A stretch of DNA of 64,000 nt from an uncultured Lachnospiraceae bacterium (GTDB taxonomy: Bacteria; Bacillota; Clostridia; Lachnospirales; Lachnospiraceae): assembly GCA_947626775.1 (NCBI GenBank), contig CANQTL010000009.1, positions 20,277-84,276 of the forward strand, in the 5' to 3' direction. Positions 19,181 through 26,402 of this stretch are shown one piece after another. Below the pieces are notes generated by a model. It was not told the origin of the DNA, made no database searches, and saw nothing but the letters and a program-made list of their open reading frames with translations. Numbering within the stretch: position 1 is the stretch's first letter; each line of letters starts with the position of its first letter. A program made the translations under genes and the position numbers.

Positions 19181-19847
19181 TCTGACCACCTCTTCCACCA
19201 GTATCCCCTGACGCCATAGTTGCCCCGGCAGATCTCCCGCTTCATATAATTCTTTAATCAAAGTATTCTCAGAGGCTTTATAAATCTTCGTGTATCCATT
19301 TTCTTTCACCAAACAAAATAATTCTTCCAGGCGAACCGCATTCAAAAAATCGGGTGAATGTGTGGAAAGAAATACTTGTCCACCTTCTTCGGCGTATAAT
19401 CTGAACTCTTCTGCCAATTCCATCAGCAGCGCCGGATACAACTGATTCTCCGGTTCCTCTACACACAGAAGGGCGTGCTTCTCCGGATCTTTCAGCAATA
19501 CCAGATAGGTAAACATTTTAATCGTTCCGTCAGATACAAATCGTGCCACGAACGGATCCTTAAAATTTCCGTCCTGAAAACGCAGCACGATTCTGCCGTC
19601 AGCAGTTTCCTGCGCCTCTACTTTGGAACCCCCCCCCGGAACTCTTTTTTCCATTACTGCCAATGATTGCGGGTTTTTTGTCTTCCAAAAGACATATGGA
19701 CAACTGATACGTAATGATAGGTTCATTCACAGATGGCCAAAATTTAATTTCAAATTCAATATCACCCTCCTGCCCTCCTAAAACCTCACAACCTCCGGCT
19801 CTTTCGTAAAGGAACCGGATGTTGTGACTACATCCTTGATCTTCTGT
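19178..19847 (-). pseudogene. AAA (ABC/SMC-type) ATPase remnant, N-terminally truncated, frameshifted at a G9 tract
   Basis: The remnant starts abruptly at the ddl stop codon and has no Walker A. The first frame reads HNIRFLYERAGGCEVLGG and FWPSVNEPIITYQLSICLLE up to a run of nine G (plus-strand C, 19629-19637). The rest (ARFVSDGTIKMFTYLVLL, CVEEPENQLYP, FLSTHSPDFLNAV) is in the next frame. With eight G the two frames would join. The Walker B (LLCVEEPEN) and the His-switch (STHSPDF) are intact. It pairs with the DUF4276 remnant. Loss of the first 60 or so residues makes the gene non-functional whatever the tract length. Confidence 0.75.
19629..19637. repeat. C9/G9 homopolymer at the frameshift of the ATPase remnant
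   Basis: Nine identical bases exactly where the reading frame breaks. A tract of the same length lies in frame in the acyltransferase gene at 40996-41004. Confidence 0.9.
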
Positions 19848-21029
19848 TTATTTTTTGACTCCCTTCGCCCCCGACAGGTTCGCGTTCTGCAGAATATTGC
19901 TGTCAAAAGAAGTCAGCACGCTTCTCTCTTCGCGCTCTCTCTTGAGCGCCAGATTCACCATATCGTCAAGCAGTTCTGCATAGGGCTTGCCCAGCGTCTC
20001 CCACAGATAGAAAGCCAGCGAACCCGGAATCGGATTGATCTCGTTGACATACACCCGGTCCGTGTCGCGATCGATCATAAAGTCGATCCTTGACACACCG
20101 TTACAGTTCAGAACCTGAAAGGTTTTGACCGCCATCTGCCGGATCTCTTCCCGCTTTTCGTCCGTCAGCCTTGCGGGCAGTTCCCGCCTGGCAGTGCGCA
20201 TCCCCTCGGAACCGCCCTTGCCGCCCGCCACATACTTATCTTCGTAACTCAGAATCTCATCGCTGGAGACCGGTTCCTCGCACTCCGACGCCTCGGCGTG
20301 TTCATAATCGCCGAGAACCGCGCAGTTGATCTCCCGCAGACTCATAATCGCATGCTCGATCAGTACCCGCGGCCCGAATGTAAAAGCGTACTCCAGCGCC
20401 CCCGTAAGCGCCTCCCTGTCTTTCGCGACCCTGATTCCCACGCTGGAGCCGAGATTCACAGGCTTGACGATCGCCGGATAGCCGATTCTGTTCTCGATTC
20501 TGTCACAGGCCGCCGCCTCGCCGCGCTCATATTCCCTGACGTTCAGCGTCACACAGTCCAGTACGGGAATGCCGTTGTCCTTGAGCACGGCCTTCATCAC
20601 ATACTTATCCATCGTCACCGCGGACGCCGCCACGTCACAGCCTGCAAACGGGATGTTGTAATGCCGCAGAAATCCCTGCAGCGAACCGTCCTCCACGTTC
20701 GCGCCGTGCACCACAGGAAACGCCACGTCGATCTGCGCCACAACGGAATTCCCCATCTTTTTCACGGGATAGCGGATCAGCTGCAGTTTGCCCTGTTCGC
20801 ACAGGAAGAAAACCCTGACGCTTTTTTTGAGCAGTTCCGGGATATTCCTGTAGCTGGCGATATCGCCGACCGCCTCTCCCGTGTAGAGTTCGTTCTCTTT
20901 CGTGATATAGATTGGCACCGGCTCATACTTACCCCGGTCAAAGGCATTGTACGCCTGCAGCCCCGAGATGACAGACACCTCATGTTCCACGCTCTTGCCG
21001 CCAAAAAATACGCCTACTCGAATCTTCAT
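19848..21029 (-). CDS. ddl: D-alanine--D-alanine ligase family protein
   Basis: ATP-grasp ligase making the D-Ala-D-Ala (or D-Ala-D-X) dipeptide for peptidoglycan, 393 residues. Seen: GVFFGGKSVEHEVSV, PVVHGANVEDGSLQG, MDKYVMKAVLK, VKPVNLGSSVGI, omega-loop SYEDKY and EINPIPGSLAFYLWE. The loop has Tyr (DKY) where D-lactate-specific VanA-type enzymes have a His-containing loop, which argues for an amino-acid acceptor; D-Ala against D-Ser cannot be decided. The C-terminal EINPIPGS differs from the common ENTLPG form. ATG at 21029 after GGAGGGAACT. It follows a membrane-anchored MurF and an alpha/beta hydrolase, forming a cell-wall cluster that may be distinct from the housekeeping mur genes. Confidence 0.9.
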   Translation of the reverse strand: MKIRVGVFFGGKSVEHEVSVISGLQAYNAFDRGKYEPVPIYITKENELYTGEAVGDIASYRNIPELLKKSVRVFFLCEQGKLQLIRYPVKKMGNSVVAQIDVAFPVVHGANVEDGSLQGFLRHYNIPFAGCDVAASAVTMDKYVMKAVLKDNGIPVLDCVTLNVREYERGEAAACDRIENRIGYPAIVKPVNLGSSVGIRVAKDREALTGALEYAFTFGPRVLIEHAIMSLREINCAVLGDYEHAEASECEEPVSSDEILSYEDKYVAGGKGGSEGMRTARRELPARLTDEKREEIRQMAVKTFQVLNCNGVSRIDFMIDRDTDRVYVNEINPIPGSLAFYLWETLGKPYAELLDDMVNLALKREREERSVLTSFDSNILQNANLSGAKGVKK

Positions 21030-21066
21030 AGTTCCCTCCGCCAAACCGTGTTTCCTGTCTGCCCGT

Positions 21067-22647
21067 CTATGCGTAATTGTCAGGCAGATCGTTCTCGATC
21101 AGGACGATTTTCTGTCTCTCGTCCGGAATCGCATTGACCATCTGAAAAGCCTCCTGAATCGTATTCACTACGATCATATGACCGCCGGCAAATCCTGCCT
21201 CCTTCAGGCCGTCCTGAATCGGCCTGGTCTGTTCTCTGCCGACAAGAACCGCGTAGTCGCACTTATCGGCTGCATACACACCCACTTCTCTGTTCTCATC
21301 ATACTGCTTATCCCCCAGCTCCACCATGCCCGGCGTCACCAGAATACGAAGTTCCCGAAACATTGCCAGAGTATCTAACGCCGCCTTGAACCCGCTCTTG
21401 TTGGAATTGTAAGCGTCGTCCAGCAGAATACGGTCCCCCTGCCTGATCAGCTGCAGTCTATGGGGCACGCTCTCCAGCTGCTTCACGGGATAGCGCAGCT
21501 TCTCCATCGGGATTCCAAGCGTATGCGCCACCGCCACAGCGCCCGCGATATTCTGCACATTGTGACTGCCCACCAGCCGGGTGTGAAATTCGTACTCCTC
21601 CCCCTTCTCGTCCCGCATCTTAAAAGACGAGCCGCTTGGAGACACCGCGATATCATAGGCACGGAACGCGACGTCCTCTCCCCTGGTTCCGTAGCTGACC
21701 ACCCGCTTGTCAGTCCGGCGCCCCCGGATGTATTCGTTGTCGTAATTCAGAAATACCCTGCCGTCCGCCGGCACCGCGTCGGCCAGCTCGAACTTCGTGG
21801 CGATGATGTTGTCAATCGTATGAAAACTCTGTAAATGCTGCGGGCCGATAGAAGTGATAACGCCATAGCCCGGATGCACCAGATCGCAAATCTCTTTGAT
21901 ATCGCCCACCTCTCTCGCGCCCATTTCGCAGACGAAGATTTCATGATAAGGCCTGAGCTGTTCCCTGATCGTCCTGACCACTCCCAGCGTCGTATTGTAA
22001 TTTCCCGGCGTGTGCAGCACATTGTACTGTACGGAGAGCAGCGTACTCAAAAAATATTTGACGCTGGTCTTGCCATAGCTGCCGGTCACACCGATGATCT
22101 TCAGATCCGGCATCTCCCGCAGAATACGCGCCGCGTCTCTGATATAGTATCTGTCGATCCCGCGCTCGATCGGCCTGTTGATCAGATTTACCAGCAGAAT
22201 CAGGAACGGCTGCGCCAGGAAAAGCGCCAGCAGAATACACATACATGCCTGCAGCCTGCGGGTCCCGAAAAACACCGCTCCCAGGATTGCCACGGCATAG
22301 ATCACCGCGGAGGTGACGAGTATCCGCTTCACCCTTTTTGTGTACACGAGCGGCTTCTTGGCCGACGGCATCTTGTTGACCAGTATGGTCATTGCATTCA
22401 TCACGCACGCCGCAATCATGCATCCTCTGCTGCCAACCAGCACAAGCGGCAGCGCGGCAATGGCATAGAGACTCTTTCCCAGCAGTCTGCCGACATTGCT
22501 GTGCACCCGCAGCCATTCCATATATTCCCGCGGCTTATATGAGTTCTCCTGAAACATATGCACGATATATCTCTCATACCGCACGATCCCCGCGGCAAAG
22601 AGGCCCAGCCACACAACCGCGAGAACCATATCCAAAATATTCATCAT
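21067..22647 (-). CDS. murF: MurF-type UDP-MurNAc-tripeptide--dipeptide ligase with N-terminal membrane domain
   Basis: Adds the Ddl product to UDP-MurNAc-tripeptide. About 526 residues, longer than ordinary MurF (near 450), because the first 170 or so form a membrane domain with TM helices around residues 5-22, 55-80 and 105-150. Then ATP-binding GVTGSYGKTSVKYF, NTTLGVVR, CEMGAREVGDI, TSIGPQHLQSF, DDAYNSN and VTPGMVELG. The start is uncertain: ATG at 22647 (AGGTGG eleven bases upstream) or an in-frame GTG at 22662. The gene sits between the hydrolase and ddl, 37 bases before the latter. Membrane anchoring would place dipeptide addition at the membrane, next to MraY; that placement is inference. 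Confidence 0.88.
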   Translation of the reverse strand: MMNILDMVLAVVWLGLFAAGIVRYERYIVHMFQENSYKPREYMEWLRVHSNVGRLLGKSLYAIAALPLVLVGSRGCMIAACVMNAMTILVNKMPSAKKPLVYTKRVKRILVTSAVIYAVAILGAVFFGTRRLQACMCILLALFLAQPFLILLVNLINRPIERGIDRYYIRDAARILREMPDLKIIGVTGSYGKTSVKYFLSTLLSVQYNVLHTPGNYNTTLGVVRTIREQLRPYHEIFVCEMGAREVGDIKEICDLVHPGYGVITSIGPQHLQSFHTIDNIIATKFELADAVPADGRVFLNYDNEYIRGRRTDKRVVSYGTRGEDVAFRAYDIAVSPSGSSFKMRDEKGEEYEFHTRLVGSHNVQNIAGAVAVAHTLGIPMEKLRYPVKQLESVPHRLQLIRQGDRILLDDAYNSNKSGFKAALDTLAMFRELRILVTPGMVELGDKQYDENREVGVYAADKCDYAVLVGREQTRPIQDGLKEAGFAGGHMIVVNTIQEAFQMVNAIPDERQKIVLIENDLPDNYA

Positions 22648-22668
22648 AAACAGTATTCCCACCTGATC

Positions 22669-23484
22669 CTATCCTGCCGCGCTAACCTGTGAGGCAAAGA
22701 ACGCCTTCAATGCGCCGTGCACCTTGGGCGCCTGCTCCGCGTATGAGAAATGACCGGCCCCTTCGCAGACGACCAGCCCTGCGTCAGGAATCAGCTCCTC
22801 CATCTTCCTGCCATCCGCAAGCGGCGTCGCCGTATCCTGATCTCCCCAGATGAGCAGCGTAGGACATTTCATCAGATGGATCAGCGGCTCCAGATCCTCA
22901 TTCACGACCTTTACCAGCGTAGCGCGCATCGTCGGGGTAGCGCTGTTATAGTCCGCGGATCCCCGTCTGCGGCGCATATTGTCCACCGCATCAGGATAGA
23001 GAAAATGCAGTATCCTGGTGCTCATAACCGCTCGTGCCGCCTGATAGCACCGAAGGCTCATCCGCTGCCGTAACGTCTTTTTAGGGAGGATGCCCGCACT
23101 GTCAATCAGCACCGCCCGCTCGATCGTGAAGGGCAGATCCTTCCTGGCGTTCAGTTTAAACAACACCCTGCCGCCGAAGGAGTGCACTACAACGCTGAAT
23201 CTGCGCAGTTCAAAAGACGCGAGAAACTTGACAATAAAATCTACATAGTCGTCCACGCACCATGGTTCCGGCGGTTCCGGCGTCCTGCCAAATCCCGGCA
23301 TATCCGGCGCGATCACCCTGTGATCCTGCGACAGCACTCCAATCATGCCGGCGTACAGTGTGATATTCGCGCCCCAGCCATGCAGGAGCAGCACCACATC
23401 GCCTTCGCCCTCGTCTATATAGTTCACCGCTATCGAATCGATTTTTTTGACCACGCTCTTCTCCAACCGTCCTGCCCCGGACAT
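22669..23484 (-). CDS. Alpha/beta hydrolase of the ddl-murF cluster
   Basis: 271 residues with a full catalytic triad: oxyanion segment LLHGWGAN, nucleophile Ser102 in HSFGGR, Asp in IWGDQDTATPL and His in EGAGHFSYAEQ. There is no signal peptide or membrane helix, so it is cytoplasmic. The substrate is unknown. Clustering with ddl and murF suggests an ester or amide linked to peptidoglycan precursor synthesis or antibiotic exposure, but this is context only. ATG at 23484 (weak AGGTAT site) was preferred to a TTG further upstream. It is separated from murF by about 20 bases and is most likely co-transcribed with it. Confidence 0.8.
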   Translation of the reverse strand: MSGAGRLEKSVVKKIDSIAVNYIDEGEGDVVLLLHGWGANITLYAGMIGVLSQDHRVIAPDMPGFGRTPEPPEPWCVDDYVDFIVKFLASFELRRFSVVVHSFGGRVLFKLNARKDLPFTIERAVLIDSAGILPKKTLRQRMSLRCYQAARAVMSTRILHFLYPDAVDNMRRRRGSADYNSATPTMRATLVKVVNEDLEPLIHLMKCPTLLIWGDQDTATPLADGRKMEELIPDAGLVVCEGAGHFSYAEQAPKVHGALKAFFASQVSAAG

Positions 23485-23565
23485 TACTATGATATACCTA
23501 TGCCCTTTTTTTGGCAATTATGTTTGTGCCGGCCGCTGTGCAAAAAATGCGCGTCACAGGCCGTA

Positions 23566-24990
23566 TTATAACCCAAGCATCCCGACGATATCCCTGACCG
23601 TTCCCCAGTCCGCCATATCCGACGGGAGCACGCGGTACCAGTAGGCGATCATGCACAGCAGATTCCACGCGACGCACACCGCACAGTATCCGTATACCCC
23701 GACGGCGGCCAGTTTATACCTTCCCCCGTCTCTCCGGCCCGTCTCCTCCAGGCAGCTGAATACATGCGCGAGAAATACGGCAAACAGGCACATAAAATCG
23801 ACCGCCACGCGCTGTCCGTAAGAGCCGCCATAGTACCATGACCACCATGCGCTCGACACATAGACAATCACGAGAAAAAACACCGTCAGTCCCGTATCAA
23901 GCTGCCGCCGTCTTCTGAATGCCAGAACCATTCCCGCCACCGCCAGCAAAAGAAGCGGACTCCAGAAAAACAGGCCTTTTCTCACGCTGAACAGGAAATT
24001 CATAAGCTGAGGTTTCAGCCAGTAAAACGGCTCATTTCCGTAAGAATACACAAACCAGTTCCCTGTGGCCTCATGCCAGTATAACAGCTGGGGAAATATG
24101 GACACACAGCCCGCCAGGACAATCGGCACCGCCCTGCGCGGTTTCAGTATCGTCAGCATGCGCTCCCGGAGCGTTTTACCGTCGCGGACGCCATAGAAAA
24201 CATAGGTCAGCACAAACAGCAGATTTGTGTTGCGGCACATGAAGATCAAACCCGCCAGCAGCCCGAAGATACAGGTCTGCCAGAGTCTGTTTTTGTTTTC
24301 TCTGTCACGTTCCTCATAGCGGCACAGATAAAACAGAAACAGATCAAACAAAAAATAGGAATAAATATGGGAAAAGCACGCGTCATAAGATGCATAGTGG
24401 AATAGATTGGTCCCGTAAGTGACCGCCGCGCACGCAAGCAGCGAGACCCTGCCGGAAAATCCCAGATACCGCTTCAGCAGCGCATACAGGAGCACAGTGC
24501 CCGCCGCCCAGTAGCAGATCCCTCCGAATAGTATCATATACTGGTACAGGTTGGAATACCCGGTCGCCGTCGCGCTTCCGGTCAGCGCATCCCGCAGCAG
24601 AGAGAGCAGATGGGCCGCCAGGAAAAACGGACTCTCCATAATGGCCACGCCCACCGGGTATTTGTCTATCATGCCTCCCGCAGCCTCAATCAGCGTCAGC
24701 GGATGCTCCCAGTTCTCCGTGAACCCGAAACTGAAATCGCGATAGATCACCGCAGGCAGATACACATAGTAGCCAAAGCCGTCAGAATACACTTTAGGCG
24801 CATTCAACACCTTGATATGGTATACCCACACGACGCTGCAGAGCATGAGAAAAACCGTGATCAGCACAAAGCCCGTCAGCGCTTTCTCCTGCCTGATCCA
24901 GCTGGCAATCCGGCCAAACGGCTGCTTCCTTCCATTCGCGCTCCTCATACCTGTTATCTCTTCGCCCATTCTCCCGCCGATCTCCGTCAT
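23566..24990 (-). CDS. Polytopic membrane protein, GT-C-like
   Basis: 474 residues with about ten to twelve TM helices. The first long loop after TM1 contains APKVYSDGFGYYVYLPAV and KYPVGVAIMESPFF, an arrangement like the first extracytoplasmic loop of GT-C glycosyltransferases, where an acidic residue is catalytic. Later helices include GTNLFHYASYDACFSHIYSY. Function is not established; transfer of a sugar from a lipid carrier to a cell-surface polymer is the most likely role. The start is ambiguous between the ATGs at 24990 and 24969. It is 81 bases upstream of the hydrolase gene and could share its transcript. Confidence 0.6.
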   Translation of the reverse strand: MTEIGGRMGEEITGMRSANGRKQPFGRIASWIRQEKALTGFVLITVFLMLCSVVWVYHIKVLNAPKVYSDGFGYYVYLPAVIYRDFSFGFTENWEHPLTLIEAAGGMIDKYPVGVAIMESPFFLAAHLLSLLRDALTGSATATGYSNLYQYMILFGGICYWAAGTVLLYALLKRYLGFSGRVSLLACAAVTYGTNLFHYASYDACFSHIYSYFLFDLFLFYLCRYEERDRENKNRLWQTCIFGLLAGLIFMCRNTNLLFVLTYVFYGVRDGKTLRERMLTILKPRRAVPIVLAGCVSIFPQLLYWHEATGNWFVYSYGNEPFYWLKPQLMNFLFSVRKGLFFWSPLLLLAVAGMVLAFRRRRQLDTGLTVFFLVIVYVSSAWWSWYYGGSYGQRVAVDFMCLFAVFLAHVFSCLEETGRRDGGRYKLAAVGVYGYCAVCVAWNLLCMIAYWYRVLPSDMADWGTVRDIVGMLGL

Positions 24991-25076
24991 GATGATGCGT
25001 ACCGCGCGGCTGCCCGAAAGGAACCGAACACCCGCACATGGAAAGTGTACCCTATTTTCACAAAATATGCAACGAA

Positions 25077-25178
25077 TTACCTCCCGATATAGTCCTCGTA
25101 ATCCGCCTCGCTCGCAAACAACATATATTCCCCGTCCACATATCCCATATAACCGCTGTTTACCGCATATCCTTTCAT
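25077..25178 (-). CDS. Small 33-residue protein with LexA-like box upstream
   Basis: Short gene with an excellent ribosome site, AAGGAGATAAGG (25181-25192), and ATG at 25178. The product starts MKGYAVNSGYMGYVDGEYML and ends FASEADYEDYIGR. It is rich in Tyr, Gly and acidic residues and has no membrane helix. I believe similar Tyr/Gly-rich peptides occur in other Lachnospiraceae, but I recognise no named family. GAAC-TTTT-GTTC, matching the core of the Firmicute LexA box, lies 29 bases upstream of the start (25207-25218), so expression may be part of the SOS response. It follows the cysteine desulfurase gene in the same direction with an 81-base gap and probably has its own promoter. Confidence 0.6.
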   Translation of the reverse strand: MKGYAVNSGYMGYVDGEYMLFASEADYEDYIGR

Positions 25179-25205
25179 ATCCTTATCTCCTTCCCAAAGT
25201 TCGGT

Positions 25206-25219
25206 CGAACTTTTGTTCT
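25206..25219. promoter_or_regulatory. LexA/SOS-type box
   Basis: CGAACTTTTGTTCT has the perfect GAAC-N4-GTTC core of the Bacillus-type SOS box, with one mismatch in the outer bases. A second palindrome, AAAGTTCGGTCGAACTTT (25196-25213), overlaps it. Confidence 0.5.
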
Positions 25220-25259
25220 GATCTAAGGATACAAAAAGCAGAGTCCCATATTCAGGACT

Positions 25260-26402
25260 TTATATCGCGATCTCTCGAATTTTTTGGACGCTGCGCGCCA
25301 GCGCTTCCGCCACGGCGTCCATCTCCTCCTTCGTATTTTCCTCCCCCAGCGTAAGGCGGACAGACCCGCGGGCCAGCTCCGGCATCAGGCCGATAGCCCG
25401 CAGCACATGGGATGGATCGATCGCGCCGGAAGTGCACGCCGAACCGCTGGAGGCGCAGATCCCCTCCATATCAAGCATGATCAGCACAGTCTCCCCTTCG
25501 ACAGACGCAAAACTGACATTCACGTTGCCCGGAAGACGTTTTACGGCATGCCCGTTCAGCTTCGCATCCGGGATCTCCCTCATGATCCGCTCAATGAGGT
25601 AATCGCGAAGCCGTGCCTCTTTCTGCGCCCTCTCCTCCATCGTGCGGTACGCGCGCTCTGCCGCCGCCGCCATGCCGACGATGCCCGCGACATTTTCCGT
25701 CCCCGCGCGCCGGCCCCGCTCCTGCTGCCCGCCGTGCATGAAGGATCCGAGCTTCGTTCCAGTTCCGATATACAGGAAACCGGCGCCCTTCGGCCCGTAA
25801 AATTTGTGCGCGCTGGCGGACAGCATATCGATATGACAGTCCTTCACGTCGATCGGAATCTGCCCGTACGCCTGCACGGCGTCGGTGTGGAACAGGATAC
25901 CGTGTTCAGCGGCGATCTCCCCGATCTCCCGGATCGGCTGTATCGTGCCGATCTCATTGTTGGCGTACATGACTGAGATAAGAACCGTGTCCGGGCATAT
26001 CGCTTTTTTTAACTGTTCCACGCTGACGATCCCGTCCTCATCCACATCCAGATACGTGACCCGCGCGCCTTTTCGCTCCAGATATTCACAGGTGCGCAGG
26101 ACTGCGTGATGCTCTATCCTGGATGTGACGATATGACCGCCCTTCCCGCAGCACGCTTCGTAGACCGCCTTGATCGCCCAGTTGTCGGATTCCGTGCCGC
26201 CCGACGTGAAATAGATCCCGCCCGGCTCTGCCATAAGCGTCGACGCAATCGTCTCCCTCGCCCGGGCAACCGCCCTCTTACTCTCACATCCCAGCCGGTA
26301 TATTCCCCCGGCGTTTCCGTAATGTTCCGTAAAATACGGCAGCATGGCTTCCACGACTTCCGGCGCCGTTCTCGTCGTGGCCGCATTGTCCAAATAAATC
26401 AT
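25260..26402 (-). CDS. Cysteine desulfurase (NifS/IscS type)
   Basis: PLP enzyme taking sulfur from cysteine for Fe-S clusters or tRNA thiolation, 380 residues. Seen: YLDNAATTR start, TSGGTESDNWAI, EHHAVL, HTDAVQAYGQ, PLP lysine in SASAHKFYGPKG, RAGTENV, and the mobile loop SSGSACTSG holding the catalytic Cys. ATG at 26402 overlaps the mfd stop as ATGA, so translation is coupled to a DNA-repair helicase. No IscU or ThiI homologue follows within the window. The family is certain; the acceptor is unknown. Confidence 0.94.
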   Translation of the reverse strand: MIYLDNAATTRTAPEVVEAMLPYFTEHYGNAGGIYRLGCESKRAVARARETIASTLMAEPGGIYFTSGGTESDNWAIKAVYEACCGKGGHIVTSRIEHHAVLRTCEYLERKGARVTYLDVDEDGIVSVEQLKKAICPDTVLISVMYANNEIGTIQPIREIGEIAAEHGILFHTDAVQAYGQIPIDVKDCHIDMLSASAHKFYGPKGAGFLYIGTGTKLGSFMHGGQQERGRRAGTENVAGIVGMAAAAERAYRTMEERAQKEARLRDYLIERIMREIPDAKLNGHAVKRLPGNVNVSFASVEGETVLIMLDMEGICASSGSACTSGAIDPSHVLRAIGLMPELARGSVRLTLGEENTKEEMDAVAEALARSVQKIREIAI

